From Verrucomicrobiales bacterium (GTDB lineage Bacteria; Verrucomicrobiota; Verrucomicrobiae; Limisphaerales; UBA1100), in contig PBLV01000007.1 of the NCBI GenBank assembly GCA_002721895.1, positions 1 through 57,078 of the forward strand: 57,078 nucleotides of DNA. Reading direction: 5' to 3'. The translations under genes were made by a program, and so were the position numbers. Positions 37,742 through 45,664 of this stretch are shown in pieces. Every line of letters starts with the position of its first letter. Positions within the stretch are counted from its first letter, which is position 1. A model generated the notes under the pieces. It saw nothing but the letters and a program-made list of their open reading frames with translations. It did no database searches and had not been told where the DNA came from.

Positions 37742-37991
37742 GCTTTGCGTCCTCTAAAATTGCATCCTCCAAGTACTTTTTATTGGTCGACAAGTCGCCT
37801 GGTCCCTCCACGGAGCCAATCAAGTCGCCCGCCAAGTCCGCGCAACTCGGCCCCTTGGGACCAAATTGGGCATCCAGACCTTGATCCAGACAATCACGAA
37901 CCACCTCGGATTTGCTCCGGCCGCGCTTTCGGGCCGCGGCCTCCAGCTTGGCCATCATCGGCGCGGGCATTTTTAAAGACATCGTTTTCAT
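37719..37991 (-). CDS. Ribbon-helix-helix antitoxin, VapB-like
   Basis: The 90-residue protein begins MKTMSLKMPAPMMAKLEAAA and continues KRGRSKSEVVRDCLDQGL, the strand-helix-helix of CopG/RHH regulators. The C-terminal half would wrap the toxin. The ATG at 37991 is chosen because upstream residues in the frame are not RHH-like. It is the first gene of the long LPS/folate run, so the promoter it controls may drive the following genes too. Two operator-like repeats sit just upstream (38000-38030). Confidence 0.88.
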   Translation of the reverse strand: MKTMSLKMPAPMMAKLEAAARKRGRSKSEVVRDCLDQGLDAQFGPKGPSCADLAGDLIGSVEGPGDLSTNKKYLEDAILEDAKRERKNLR

Positions 37992-37999
37992 GGCAGCAA

Positions 38000-38030
38000 G
38001 GTAATACCGGTCTTGCAAATTGGCAATACC
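38000..38030. promoter_or_regulatory. Direct repeats, candidate antitoxin operator
   Basis: GGTAATACC (38000-38008) and GGCAATACC (38022-38030) are near-identical and 22 bp apart centre to centre, two helical turns, so both face the same side of the DNA. They lie 9 bp upstream of the antitoxin ATG in the 42-bp gap before thiG. RHH proteins commonly bind pairs of short repeats like this. Confidence 0.45.
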
Positions 38031-38033
38031 ATT

Positions 38034-38819
38034 CTACTTATCCAAGAAAGCCGTCAACGGACTCGACGCGTGCGCGGTTTCGCTGACTTCGCCGGTGCCG
38101 ATCTCGAAGGCCGCGCGGCCCGCCTCGACGGCCTTGGCGAAGGCGCGGGCCATGCGGGTGGGATCGTCATTCACGGCGATGGCGGTGTTGATGAGCACGG
38201 CGTCGGCGCCCAGTTCCATGGCCTCGGCGGCATGGCTGGGCGCGCCGAGGCCGGCATCGACGACGACGGGCACGGTGGCTTGGTCGAGGATGATGCGGAT
38301 TTGGTCGCGGGTTTGGATGCCGCGGTTGCTGCCGATGGGCGCGCCGAGCGGCATGACCGTGGCGCAGCCGGCTTCCTGCAGGCGCTTGGCGATGACGGGG
38401 TCGGCGTTGATGTACGGCAGCACGGTGAAGCCCTCGCCGACGAGCTGCTCCGCCGCGGCAAGAGTCTCGACGGGATCGGGCAGGAGGTAGCGCGGGTCGG
38501 GATGGATCTCGAGCTTCACCCACTTGGGCAGGCCCGCCGCTGCCGCCAACCGGGCCAGCCGCACGGCTTCATCGGCATTCATCGCGCCGCTGGTGTTGGG
38601 CAGCAGGAGAAATTTTTCGGGATCGATGAACTCGAGAATGTTGGCGAAGGGATCGTTTTCGCCGGTGAGGTCCGCGCGCCGCAGCGCGACCGTCACCATC
38701 TCCGCGCCGCTCGCCTCCAGCGCATCGCGCATCAATTCGGGCGAGGCAAACTTCCCCGTGCCCAAAATCAAGCGCGAGGCGAATTCCCGTCCGGCGATGG
38801 TCAACGGCGAAACAGCCAC
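38034..38819 (-). CDS. thiG: Thiazole synthase
   Basis: ThiG forms the thiazole phosphate of thiamine in the cytoplasm. The 261-residue TIM-barrel protein begins [20 protein letters not shown] and contains [31 protein letters not shown] and [20 protein letters not shown], all family motifs. No thiS, thiH/thiO or thiF is in the window, and no TPP riboswitch is visible in the 65-bp gap upstream. It is divergent from the aminotransferase gene. Confidence 0.95.
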   Translation of the reverse strand: MAVSPLTIAGREFASRLILGTGKFASPELMRDALEASGAEMVTVALRRADLTGENDPFANILEFIDPEKFLLLPNTSGAMNADEAVRLARLAAAAGLPKWVKLEIHPDPRYLLPDPVETLAAAEQLVGEGFTVLPYINADPVIAKRLQEAGCATVMPLGAPIGSNRGIQTRDQIRIILDQATVPVVVDAGLGAPSHAAEAMELGADAVLINTAIAVNDDPTRMARAFAKAVEAGRAAFEIGTGEVSETAHASSPLTAFLDK

Positions 38820-38884
38820 GGCCCGAACCTACGCCGCGCGCGCCGCAGCGTCGAGTATGACTTCAAATTCCCTCGCGCGCCCGC

Positions 38885-40171
38885 GTGCTTTGGCACATCC
38901 TGCGCGCCTTGAGCGCGCTTTCCCAACTTGGCCAACGCACCGCCGAGCCCCCCATCACTTGGCTAATGCGGGAGGCCCTTGTGCGCCCTGACCTCATCTC
39001 GCTGGCGGCCGGTTTCACCGACAACCCCTCCCTGCCCGTCGCCGAGACCCGCGAGATTATGGACGCCATGCTGCGCGGCAAGACCGGCCAGCCGCCGCTG
39101 CAGTACGGCACAACAGCCGGCGATGAATCCCTGCGCACCCTCACGGCAAGCCGGTTGGCGAAGGCGGACGGCCAGCCCGCCAAGGCCAAGGCCTACCAGC
39201 CCGGCCGCATGATGATCACCCACGGCTCTCAGCAGTTATTATATATATTGACGGAAATACTATTTGACCCCGGCGACCTTGTGCTGGTGGAAGACCCCTC
39301 CTACTTTGTCTACCTCGGCATCATGCAAAGCCACGGCATTCGCGGACGCGGCATCCGAATGGAGGCCGACGGCATCGACCTCGCGCACCTCGAGGCCACG
39401 CTGGAGAATTTAAAAACCACCGGTGACCTCCCCCGCCTCAAGGCCCTCTACCTCGTCAGCTACCACAGCAACCCCGCCGGCACCACCACCGCCGCCGCCA
39501 AGAAAGCCGCCGCCCTCAACCTCCTCCGCCGCTACGAGTCCGCCGCCGGGCATCGGCTGTACCTCATTGAGGACGCCGCCTACCGTGAACTCCGCTTTGC
39601 CGGCGACGACACCCCCAGCGCCCTCACCTTCGACCGCGCCGGCAGCCGCGTCATCTACACCAGCACCTACAGCAAACCCTACGCCACCGGCGTGCGCATT
39701 GGCTACGGCCTCCTGCCCGGCCCCCTCCTCGCCGCCGCCCTGCGCGTGAAGGCCAACCACGACTTCGGCACCACCAACCTCCTCCAGCAACTCATCACCC
39801 GCGCCCTCACCAGCGGCGCCTACGATGCCCACGTCCAGACCCTGCGCTCCCGCTATGCCAAGAAAGCCGCCGCGATGGTCCGCGCCTGCCGCGAGCACCT
39901 GCCCGCGAGTGTAAAATGGACCGACCCCACCGGCGGCCTCTACGTGTGGGCCAAGATGCCCGCGGGCGTAAAGACCGATTTAAAGAGCAAGCTCTTCGCC
40001 GCCGCCCTGCGCCAAAAGATGCTCTACGTCCCCGGCAACCTCTGCTACTGCCCCGATCCCACCCGCCGCCGCCCCAACCGCGCAATGCGCCTGAGCTTCG
40101 GCAGCAGCAGCATCGCGGACATCCGCGAAGGCATCGCCCGGCTAGGGCGCGCCTTACAGCAGATTAATTGA
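38885..40171 (+). CDS. PLP-dependent class I/II aminotransferase
   Basis: The 428-residue enzyme resembles the 2-aminoadipate/multi-substrate (LysN-like) aminotransferases: EPPITWLMREAL, DLISLAAGFTDNPSLP, an ITHGSQQLLYILTEIL segment, IEDAAYRELRF for the cofactor Asp and Tyr, and the PLP Lys in YTSTYSKPYATGVRIGY. The specific amino acid is unclear. The start is uncertain; GTG at 38885 or TTG at 38909 are possible, and homologues begin near LSALSQLG. It is alone on the plus strand, divergent from thiG. Confidence 0.87.
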   Translation: MLWHILRALSALSQLGQRTAEPPITWLMREALVRPDLISLAAGFTDNPSLPVAETREIMDAMLRGKTGQPPLQYGTTAGDESLRTLTASRLAKADGQPAKAKAYQPGRMMITHGSQQLLYILTEILFDPGDLVLVEDPSYFVYLGIMQSHGIRGRGIRMEADGIDLAHLEATLENLKTTGDLPRLKALYLVSYHSNPAGTTTAAAKKAAALNLLRRYESAAGHRLYLIEDAAYRELRFAGDDTPSALTFDRAGSRVIYTSTYSKPYATGVRIGYGLLPGPLLAAALRVKANHDFGTTNLLQQLITRALTSGAYDAHVQTLRSRYAKKAAAMVRACREHLPASVKWTDPTGGLYVWAKMPAGVKTDLKSKLFAAALRQKMLYVPGNLCYCPDPTRRRPNRAMRLSFGSSSIADIREGIARLGRALQQIN

Positions 40172-40286
40172 GGTTTGGCCTCCTTATCAACAGGTTATGC
40201 ACGGCGAAAAACCCCGCAATTTAAGCCAATAATTCAATTTCTTCTCATTTTTTGTGAAGTTGTGGACATTGCTTTATCCTGAGGGT
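40172..40286. other. AT-rich intergenic segment
   Basis: The spacer downstream of the aminotransferase has no gene. It contains TTATCAACA at 40184-40192, one mismatch from a DnaA box but isolated, and two TTGTG motifs 8 bp apart (40252 and 40260) upstream of the sigma-54 site. Any enhancer site for the sigma-54 promoter would be expected here, but I cannot identify one. Confidence 0.4.
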
Positions 40287-40302
40287 TGGCACAGGGTTTG
40301 CT
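40287..40302 (+). promoter_or_regulatory. Consensus sigma-54 (-24/-12) promoter
   Basis: TGGCACAGGGTTTGCT matches the RpoN consensus TGGCAC-R-N4-TTGC at every conserved base, with correct GG to GC spacing. Transcription is predicted near 40311-40314. Such a promoter needs an enhancer-binding activator; none is encoded nearby. Confidence 0.7.
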
Positions 40303-40316
40303 GCGGCCCATGTGCG

Positions 40317-40415
40317 ATGAAAAACATGCAGCCAATTGACCTTTTCTTCCTCGCTCTAACAGCGGGAACGGCCATCGTCACGGTCGTATGCGTGACTCTG
40401 ATGGTTGCCGCCTAG
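40317..40415 (+). CDS. Possible 32-residue single-helix membrane microprotein
   Basis: Directly behind the sigma-54 promoter an ATG at 40317 opens a 32-codon frame ending in TAG. Residues 8-32 are one continuous hydrophobic helix (from IDLFFLALTAGTAIV to LMVAA) after a short polar start (MKNMQP). The predicted transcript would have only about 4 nt before this ATG and no Shine-Dalgarno sequence, so translation would be leaderless, or start at the second ATG (40326). The transcript may instead work as a small RNA. I recognise no family. Confidence 0.45.
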   Translation: MKNMQPIDLFFLALTAGTAIVTVVCVTLMVAA

Positions 40416-40436
40416 CTTGCGAAGCCTCACACACCC

Positions 40437-40466
40437 ATCCACGGATTTCAATAAGCCGTGGATTTT
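40437..40466 (+). terminator. Rho-independent terminator of the small unit
   Basis: ATCCACGG (40437-40444) and CCGTGGAT (40456-40463) pair with an 11-nt loop and run into TTTT and a pyrimidine stretch. With the sigma-54 promoter it bounds a transcript of about 150 nt. It may also serve the aminotransferase, or the opposite-strand propeller gene ending at 40494 in part. Confidence 0.6.
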
Positions 40467-40493
40467 CCCGCTTCCATTTAACGTCCAAAAAAT

Positions 40494-41828
40494 TCAGGGC
40501 TGGCGCTCACTGGGTGGGACATGAATGACCATTAAAGCACAGGTGTTGAACCGAACTCGTCGAGCCGTGGCACCAACGGGTGTGCCGCGGTTTCCATTCC
40601 AAGTTATGAACACCTTGTCTCCATTCGCGGATACGGCACTGCCAAATGTGCCTTGTGGAATATAGCCGTATTTGCGGTGATAAAATGGATGCAAAAAGGC
40701 GATAACTTTACGGGCTTTATTCTTTAAATCATATTGGACCAGCGGGCTGCCATCTTTTTCGCCTCCTCCATGGGCACCGGGGATGTAGTAAAGATAGCGG
40801 CCGGTTTTGTGATCGGCATCAATCGAGGTGGTGTACGTCTTGCTTGCCACGGCAGATGGACCGAGGGACCGGGCGGTTTCAGTCTTAGTGTCAAATTCCC
40901 AAAGCTCATCGTGATCGATGGTGTACACCTTGCCGTTGGCCAGCTCCTGTGTGGCGGCGCGCAACCCAACGCGCGCCTTGGTTAGCTGCGTCTGGCCCGG
41001 CTTGGTGGGATCAAAATAAACCAAGGGCCGGGGCCCGTTGGTCTGGTTGGGTGAACTCCGGCCATCGTGATAATAAAGACGCCCCGTGGACTTTGCAAAA
41101 ACGGCATATCGAGCAAAGCCTGCCTCGTCACTGTGTATCACCCGCCGCTTGGCCACGTCATAGGCCAGAAACATGACACGCTTATTTTTGTAATCTCCAT
41201 CGGCTGTCCCGGCATAAAAAATCATGCGTTCAGAATCCAGCACACTGGCTGGCAAGGTTTGCATAGGCAAAGGGGCGTGGGAGACGACCTCGTTTTTGCC
41301 AGTGCTAGGGTGAGTGCGTAGAATCCATCCACCGGAAAAATGGTTGGCCTTGGTGGTGATCCGAGTGGAGCCGCGGTGAGTAGAATAATAGAGCCAGCCA
41401 TCACGGCCCAAGTCGATGCGGCTGTGGATTTTTCCGGGTGTGTAATGACCTTCCGGCCTGTTCAACACCTTCCGCACATCCGCCAGCAGACGAATTTTTT
41501 TTGTGGCGGCGTCGTACTCATAGAGAAAGGCATTGCCGTCAATGCCTTTGTGATCCCCGATGGCTGAGTAGTACTTGCCGTCATGAGCAAGCCCTTCCCC
41601 CCAGACGGACCAGGGATTGCCATGGTAATTCTGGCCGGGATAATAGAGAAAGTCGACTGTCGGCGGAGTCTTGGCAATCTGGACGCCTTTTCGCAAATTG
41701 GGCCCCGGCTTTAAAAACTCACCCGAGGTGTCCCTAGCCACGGCAACCCCGCCGGGCAAGATCGGAGGCCAAGGCAATTCTTGGGCAAATGAACAGGCGC
41801 AAAACGCAAGGAACAAGACATGCTTCAT
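40494..41828 (-). CDS. Secreted beta-propeller protein of unknown function
   Basis: I do not recognise a named family. The 444-residue protein has a signal peptide (MKHVLFLAFCACSFAQ), which sets the ATG at 41828. The rest looks like a seven- or eight-bladed propeller: repeated segments with WVxxG/YYS elements such as GEGLAHDGKYYSAIGDHKG, LGRDGWLYYSTHRG and KTGRYLYYIPGAHGG. Several blades carry a His-Gly or Asp-Gly pattern seen in lactonase- and NHL-type propellers. It lies at the downstream end of the cluster with the sulfite-oxidase-like enzyme. Confidence 0.7.
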   Translation of the reverse strand: MKHVLFLAFCACSFAQELPWPPILPGGVAVARDTSGEFLKPGPNLRKGVQIAKTPPTVDFLYYPGQNYHGNPWSVWGEGLAHDGKYYSAIGDHKGIDGNAFLYEYDAATKKIRLLADVRKVLNRPEGHYTPGKIHSRIDLGRDGWLYYSTHRGSTRITTKANHFSGGWILRTHPSTGKNEVVSHAPLPMQTLPASVLDSERMIFYAGTADGDYKNKRVMFLAYDVAKRRVIHSDEAGFARYAVFAKSTGRLYYHDGRSSPNQTNGPRPLVYFDPTKPGQTQLTKARVGLRAATQELANGKVYTIDHDELWEFDTKTETARSLGPSAVASKTYTTSIDADHKTGRYLYYIPGAHGGGEKDGSPLVQYDLKNKARKVIAFLHPFYHRKYGYIPQGTFGSAVSANGDKVFITWNGNRGTPVGATARRVRFNTCALMVIHVPPSERQP

Positions 41829-41862
41829 GTATAAAGAATGACGCACGATTCCGCCGCGTCAA

Positions 41863-42516
41863 TCACACAAAGCGATCCTCGGTCCATGGATCAGCGGTAT
41901 TGGAGTAGCCACGCACTTCCCAAAAGCCAAGGATGTCGCGATCCAGAAAGATGACTTCCTTCACCCATTTGGCACCTTTCCAAGCGTAAAGCTTCGGGAC
42001 AATGACGCGGGCCGGGCCCCCATGCTCAACGGCCAGCGGTTGGCCGTTCCATGTGTGGGCGACCAGCGTGTCATCGTCCATCACGGCATCGAGGGTGGTG
42101 TTGACAGAGTAGCCATCGTATCCCTTGAAAAACACGTGGGTGGCGCTGTCCCTCGGCTGCACCAACTCCGCCAGTGTAAAAAATGAAACGCCCTCCCACT
42201 GCATGTCAAACTGGCTCCAAGTCGTAACACAGTGAAAATCGCTGGTGTCCTGAAACTGGTCCAAGGCCATGAACTGGTTCCAGTCGAGCGTGACCGCATT
42301 TTCCACATGGCCGCGAATGGTCAGGCGCCATTCCTCTTGCGAAATTTCGGGATGAATACCCATGTCCAAAACGGGGAAATTCTTCACCTCATGTTGCCCG
42401 GGGGGCAACCGATCACCAGAATGTTCGGCTGGCCCGCCTTGGCCGGACCGCTTTGCGGCCCAACGTTCCTTGGCGGCAATGTATTTGTCCTTCATTCGCA
42501 GACTTGTTCGAATCAC
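41863..42516 (-). CDS. Sulfite-oxidase-like molybdopterin-dependent oxidoreductase
   Basis: This protein of 210-217 residues is a compact SUOX-fold molybdoenzyme. The molybdenum-ligating Cys is in DFHCVTTWSQFD, with KGYDGYSVNTTLD, EHGGPARVIVPKLYAWKGAKW and EDRFV as further family motifs. There is no signal peptide or dimerisation domain, so it is a single-domain, probably cytoplasmic form. The frame opens with an ATG at 42516 that overlaps the upstream stop by 4 bp; a second ATG at 42495 is the more usual start. Substrate unknown. Confidence 0.88.
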   Translation of the reverse strand: MIRTSLRMKDKYIAAKERWAAKRSGQGGPAEHSGDRLPPGQHEVKNFPVLDMGIHPEISQEEWRLTIRGHVENAVTLDWNQFMALDQFQDTSDFHCVTTWSQFDMQWEGVSFFTLAELVQPRDSATHVFFKGYDGYSVNTTLDAVMDDDTLVAHTWNGQPLAVEHGGPARVIVPKLYAWKGAKWVKEVIFLDRDILGFWEVRGYSNTADPWTEDRFV

Positions 42517-42944
42517 TCCATCCAGCGCACCACATCACCAGGGCGGAGAGCAGCGTCAAAGACAGCGGCCATTGTTTTTTTGCCGCGTGTCAGAGCAAAG
42601 GTCGCCGGGGCCTCGGTAATGTTCAGGGCACGCCGGGCGGTGTAGATGGTCATACCCTCTCGCCACAAGAGGTCTTGCGCCACACCGGTGACGGGGTGAA
42701 TGACGGTCACCAGTTTGCCCCCCGCAGGTGCGCGAGTGAGGGCCGCGCTGGCAATGTCGATGCCAGTGCCGATGCCCGTGTTGATGGCTGCGCCAACAAA
42801 GTTACCGCCACTGGTGATGCTGGCGCGCGCAAACCGGCCCGTGGCACGGAATGTGTGCTTGGCCATGGACGACGTGCAGCCAGCCATCATCATGGCCAGC
42901 AGGATACACGCAAACAGGGCCGCGTTGTTTTTTACATGGTGCAA
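42513..42944 (-). CDS. Small lipoprotein, hypothetical
   Basis: The 143-residue protein has a lipoprotein signal with lipobox MMAGC near residue 22, then a Gly/Ala-rich segment (SGGNFVGAAINTGIGTGIDI) and a small C-terminal domain with LRPGDVVRWM. No family is recognised. The only upstream start available is a TTG at 42944; the next in-frame Met is inside the signal sequence. It overlaps the aldo/keto reductase stop by 13 bp and the next gene by 4 bp, so it is likely translated by coupling. Confidence 0.65.
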   Translation of the reverse strand: MHHVKNNAALFACILLAMMMAGCTSSMAKHTFRATGRFARASITSGGNFVGAAINTGIGTGIDIASAALTRAPAGGKLVTVIHPVTGVAQDLLWREGMTIYTARRALNITEAPATFALTRGKKTMAAVFDAALRPGDVVRWME

Positions 42945-44068
42945 ACCAAATCGCGCGCGGGCTCAATACCCCAGCGCTCCCCTGCCTCCTTGTGCTCGGG
43001 CGTCAAGCCCCAGCGATCGGGCAACGGCTCGTCGCCGTCGAAATTGGGGTTGGCCCCCTTCAAGTCCATGCAACCCTTGTTGTTGCCAATGCCGGAAATG
43101 GAATCGCGATCGATAGCGTCCAAGGGCCGTGCCGGCAATGCGGCCAGTTCGTCGAGCTTGGACTCAATGGCCTTGGCATCCGCGCCAGCCTCCTGGATGA
43201 GCGTGGGGATAACACTCTCCACACCCTCATGCGCTAGATTCCAGAGGCACGCCAGCTGGAGCATGGTCATGCCGTGCCGTTCGGCCACTTCGCGCATGCG
43301 GTCCATCTTTTCGTTACCGGCTTCCACCCAACCGGAAGGGCGATACACGCGGTGATCTCCCTCTGCAAAGGTATGACCGGGCCGCACGTCGTCATGAAAC
43401 AGACCTCCATGGTCCACGACGCGGGTAATGATTTTGACACCATTCTGGACCGCCGCCGGCAAGCACAGCCCACCGGGCCACGGCTCCAGCGGGTTTAAAA
43501 TCACCATCGCCCAATCCATGCGGCTGCCAAAGCGTTCCAGACAAAGAATGAGATCCAGCGTGAAGCCGTTGGCCGGTCCGGGCGCAACACCAATTCGATC
43601 CGCCAAACCTGATTCCTTTAATCCCGCCATGCCATCCCACACGGCGTCGCTGGTGTAGCCGGTGATGTCAGGGTTATGCAGCAGCAGCAGGTCAAATTTG
43701 TCTGCCTTGCATCGGGCCAAGCTTTTCTCTGTCGCCTCGCGCAGATAATCCGCGTAGCCCTCCGGTCCTCGCAAGGTGGCATCCGTGAATCGCGGGAAGC
43801 CCCGCGCCCCTTCGCGTTGGCCGTTGTAAAAATCGTGTCCCACGGCACCAACAAGGCAATAGCTCTCGCGCGGCTTCCCCGTCAACGCCTGCCCCAGCAT
43901 CTCGTCAGCGCCGCCGAGGCCATAAACGTCAGCCGTCATGAACGAGCGCACTCCTTTGTCATACGCCCGATCAATCAAGTCTAGAAAACGCCCCTCCTCC
44001 AGCTTTTCACCAAAATGCATGTAACGGCCGCCGCTCCATGTGCCAAATGCTGTACGGGTCAAATCCAT
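42932..44068 (-). CDS. Aldo/keto reductase family protein
   Basis: The 378-residue TIM-barrel protein starts at MDLTRTAFGTWSGGRYMHFG (ATG 44068). The catalytic Asp and Tyr are in FMTADVYGLGGADEMLGQAL, and DLLLLHNPD corresponds to the segment near the active-site His. NADPH-binding features are less clear at the C-terminus (VIPTLIQEAGADAKAIESKLDEL). It has about 50 residues beyond the usual barrel, ending in a Trp-Gly-rich tail. It heads the lipoprotein and sulfite-oxidase-like genes. The substrate is unknown. Confidence 0.85.
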   Translation of the reverse strand: MDLTRTAFGTWSGGRYMHFGEKLEEGRFLDLIDRAYDKGVRSFMTADVYGLGGADEMLGQALTGKPRESYCLVGAVGHDFYNGQREGARGFPRFTDATLRGPEGYADYLREATEKSLARCKADKFDLLLLHNPDITGYTSDAVWDGMAGLKESGLADRIGVAPGPANGFTLDLILCLERFGSRMDWAMVILNPLEPWPGGLCLPAAVQNGVKIITRVVDHGGLFHDDVRPGHTFAEGDHRVYRPSGWVEAGNEKMDRMREVAERHGMTMLQLACLWNLAHEGVESVIPTLIQEAGADAKAIESKLDELAALPARPLDAIDRDSISGIGNNKGCMDLKGANPNFDGDEPLPDRWGLTPEHKEAGERWGIEPARDLVCTM

Positions 44069-44185
44069 CCGGGCCAAAACGTACCAAAAAACAGGCTTTT
44101 TTGCAATTCCGCAGTTGACCTAGGATCAGTGGCATTTTTTTGCCTAAAGTTTGCAAATTCGCCCCCGAATACTATATTGACCACT

Positions 44186-45664
44186 ATGAAGCCCATCCCA
44201 CAGGCCGTGATTGCGGCTGCCTTGGCATCGACCGTTTTCGCAAACAACGATACGCCCACCCCGGCACCCGTCGTTGATAAACAACCTCCAACAACTCAGC
44301 CCGCCGCTCCGCCACCAGCGCCGGCCCCGCCGGTTGTGCCCCCCGCACCAATTTCACCAGTAGTGCCGATCGCGCCTCCAGTTGTGGAGACCCCGTCGCC
44401 CCCCCCTGCCAGCCCAGCTGGTCCTGAGCCCATCGGCCTAAACGACATTCTGCGCGGCGACAAGCTGCCCATCCTAGGCAAGGACGACGCCCCGTTCAGC
44501 GGAAAACTCACCTTGACAGGCGACGATGGAACCAAGAGGGAAATCATCTACGTAAAGGGCAAGATGACCTCCCGCGTGGAGTGGCATCCGGATGGCGCGG
44601 TTAAAGTTGAAAGCGTTTTTGAAAATGGCGAAGAGGTAAAACGCACCGGTTGGCGCGGCGAAAACAAGTGGTTTGAAATCACCTTTGCCGTCGAGCCCCC
44701 CCCGGCTACGACCCCGGAAACGCCAGTGGCTCCCACGCCACCCGTTGCTCCCGTCGTCCCGACCGTTCCACCAGTGGTTCCCGAGGCACCCAATCCTGTA
44801 ATCCCCAACCCGCCCGTGCCGCCTATCGTGCCCGATCCACCGAGGCCCATAGACCCAACCCAACCCGAGCCGCCGAAACCTGCTCCCCTCGCGCCCGTGC
44901 CCGCGCCTCAGCCAATTGCACCGCCGAAACCTGCCCCGGCGCCCGAAAACAAGCCGGTGGAACCCTCGCCTGTCGAGCCAGATCCCAAACCTGAGACCCC
45001 CAAACCCGAAGACACTGCACCCAAATCTGAAACCGCCGCGGCGATTCCAACATCCAAGCCCAAGTGGCCCGCATTTGTCCCTGGCAACCCCGACCGGCCT
45101 GCCATTGCTAAACCCGTTGAAGCTCCACCCGAGGTAAAACCCAACGAACCTGAAAAGCAACCCATCCGACCCGGGAACATCGCTGTCAACACCACCCCGC
45201 CCGCCGTCACACCCCCCGTACCTGAAAACAAAACCTCCGTGGCCATTCCTGTGATGCCCAAGCTGGAAACAGGACCCACCAAGCCCACCGCCATTCAACC
45301 CACACCCACCATCACCCCCTTACCCAAGTCCATAGGCCCTCCCATAGAAATCCGGGCCGACCACCTTATTTATCGCAGCGGTTCGGGCATTCCCTACACC
45401 GGGACGGGCACACTCTTTGATGAAACAGGTAAAAAAATGTACGAAGGACATTTTTACCGTGGGCGACGCCAGGGTGAAGGCCGCGAATGGTACTCCAACG
45501 GCCAAAAGAAATCCGACGGACACTTCCGCCAAGGGAGCCTCTATGAAGGTACTCTGTTTTGGTACTACATCGGCACCTACCAGAAAAAAATGGTTGTCGA
45601 GTACAAGGCCGGCAAAGTCTCAACCGCCAATCTCTGGAATCGCGACGGTTCCCTTCGCTGGTGA
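44186..45664 (+). CDS. Secreted proline-rich protein with two MORN/YwqK-like modules
   Basis: The 492-residue protein has a signal peptide (MKPIPQAVIAAALASTVFAN), which sets the ATG at 44186. Residues 20-75 are Pro/Ala/Val-rich. A first beta-repeat module follows (DAPFSGKLTLTGDDGTKREI, EWHPDGAVKVESVFENGEEV). About 220 residues of Pro/Glu/Lys low-complexity linker come next, and a C-terminal module with GTLFDETGKKMYEGHFYRG and REWYSNGQKKSDGHF repeats, the YwqK/MORN pattern. It probably spans the periplasm or cell surface. The Pro linker resembles TonB-type spacers. Its 3' end overlaps the cyclase gene on the other strand by 45 bp. Confidence 0.8.
   Translation: MKPIPQAVIAAALASTVFANNDTPTPAPVVDKQPPTTQPAAPPPAPAPPVVPPAPISPVVPIAPPVVETPSPPPASPAGPEPIGLNDILRGDKLPILGKDDAPFSGKLTLTGDDGTKREIIYVKGKMTSRVEWHPDGAVKVESVFENGEEVKRTGWRGENKWFEITFAVEPPPATTPETPVAPTPPVAPVVPTVPPVVPEAPNPVIPNPPVPPIVPDPPRPIDPTQPEPPKPAPLAPVPAPQPIAPPKPAPAPENKPVEPSPVEPDPKPETPKPEDTAPKSETAAAIPTSKPKWPAFVPGNPDRPAIAKPVEAPPEVKPNEPEKQPIRPGNIAVNTTPPAVTPPVPENKTSVAIPVMPKLETGPTKPTAIQPTPTITPLPKSIGPPIEIRADHLIYRSGSGIPYTGTGTLFDETGKKMYEGHFYRGRRQGEGREWYSNGQKKSDGHFRQGSLYEGTLFWYYIGTYQKKMVVEYKAGKVSTANLWNRDGSLRW

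Noticed and set aside
38820..38884. TPP riboswitch upstream of thiG
   Set aside because: The 65-bp divergent gap is too short and shows no thi-box sequence.
39410..39898. Glycine-rich minus-strand frame inside the aminotransferase gene
   Set aside because: Shadow of a GC-rich coding strand; the plus frame has all aminotransferase motifs.
40184..40192. DnaA-box-like TTATCAACA
   Set aside because: Single, one mismatch from consensus, and no cluster or origin-linked gene nearby.
44474..45298. Glycine-rich minus-strand frame of 274 codons
   Set aside because: It is the complement of the proline-rich linker of the plus-strand gene, which has a signal peptide and recognisable modules.
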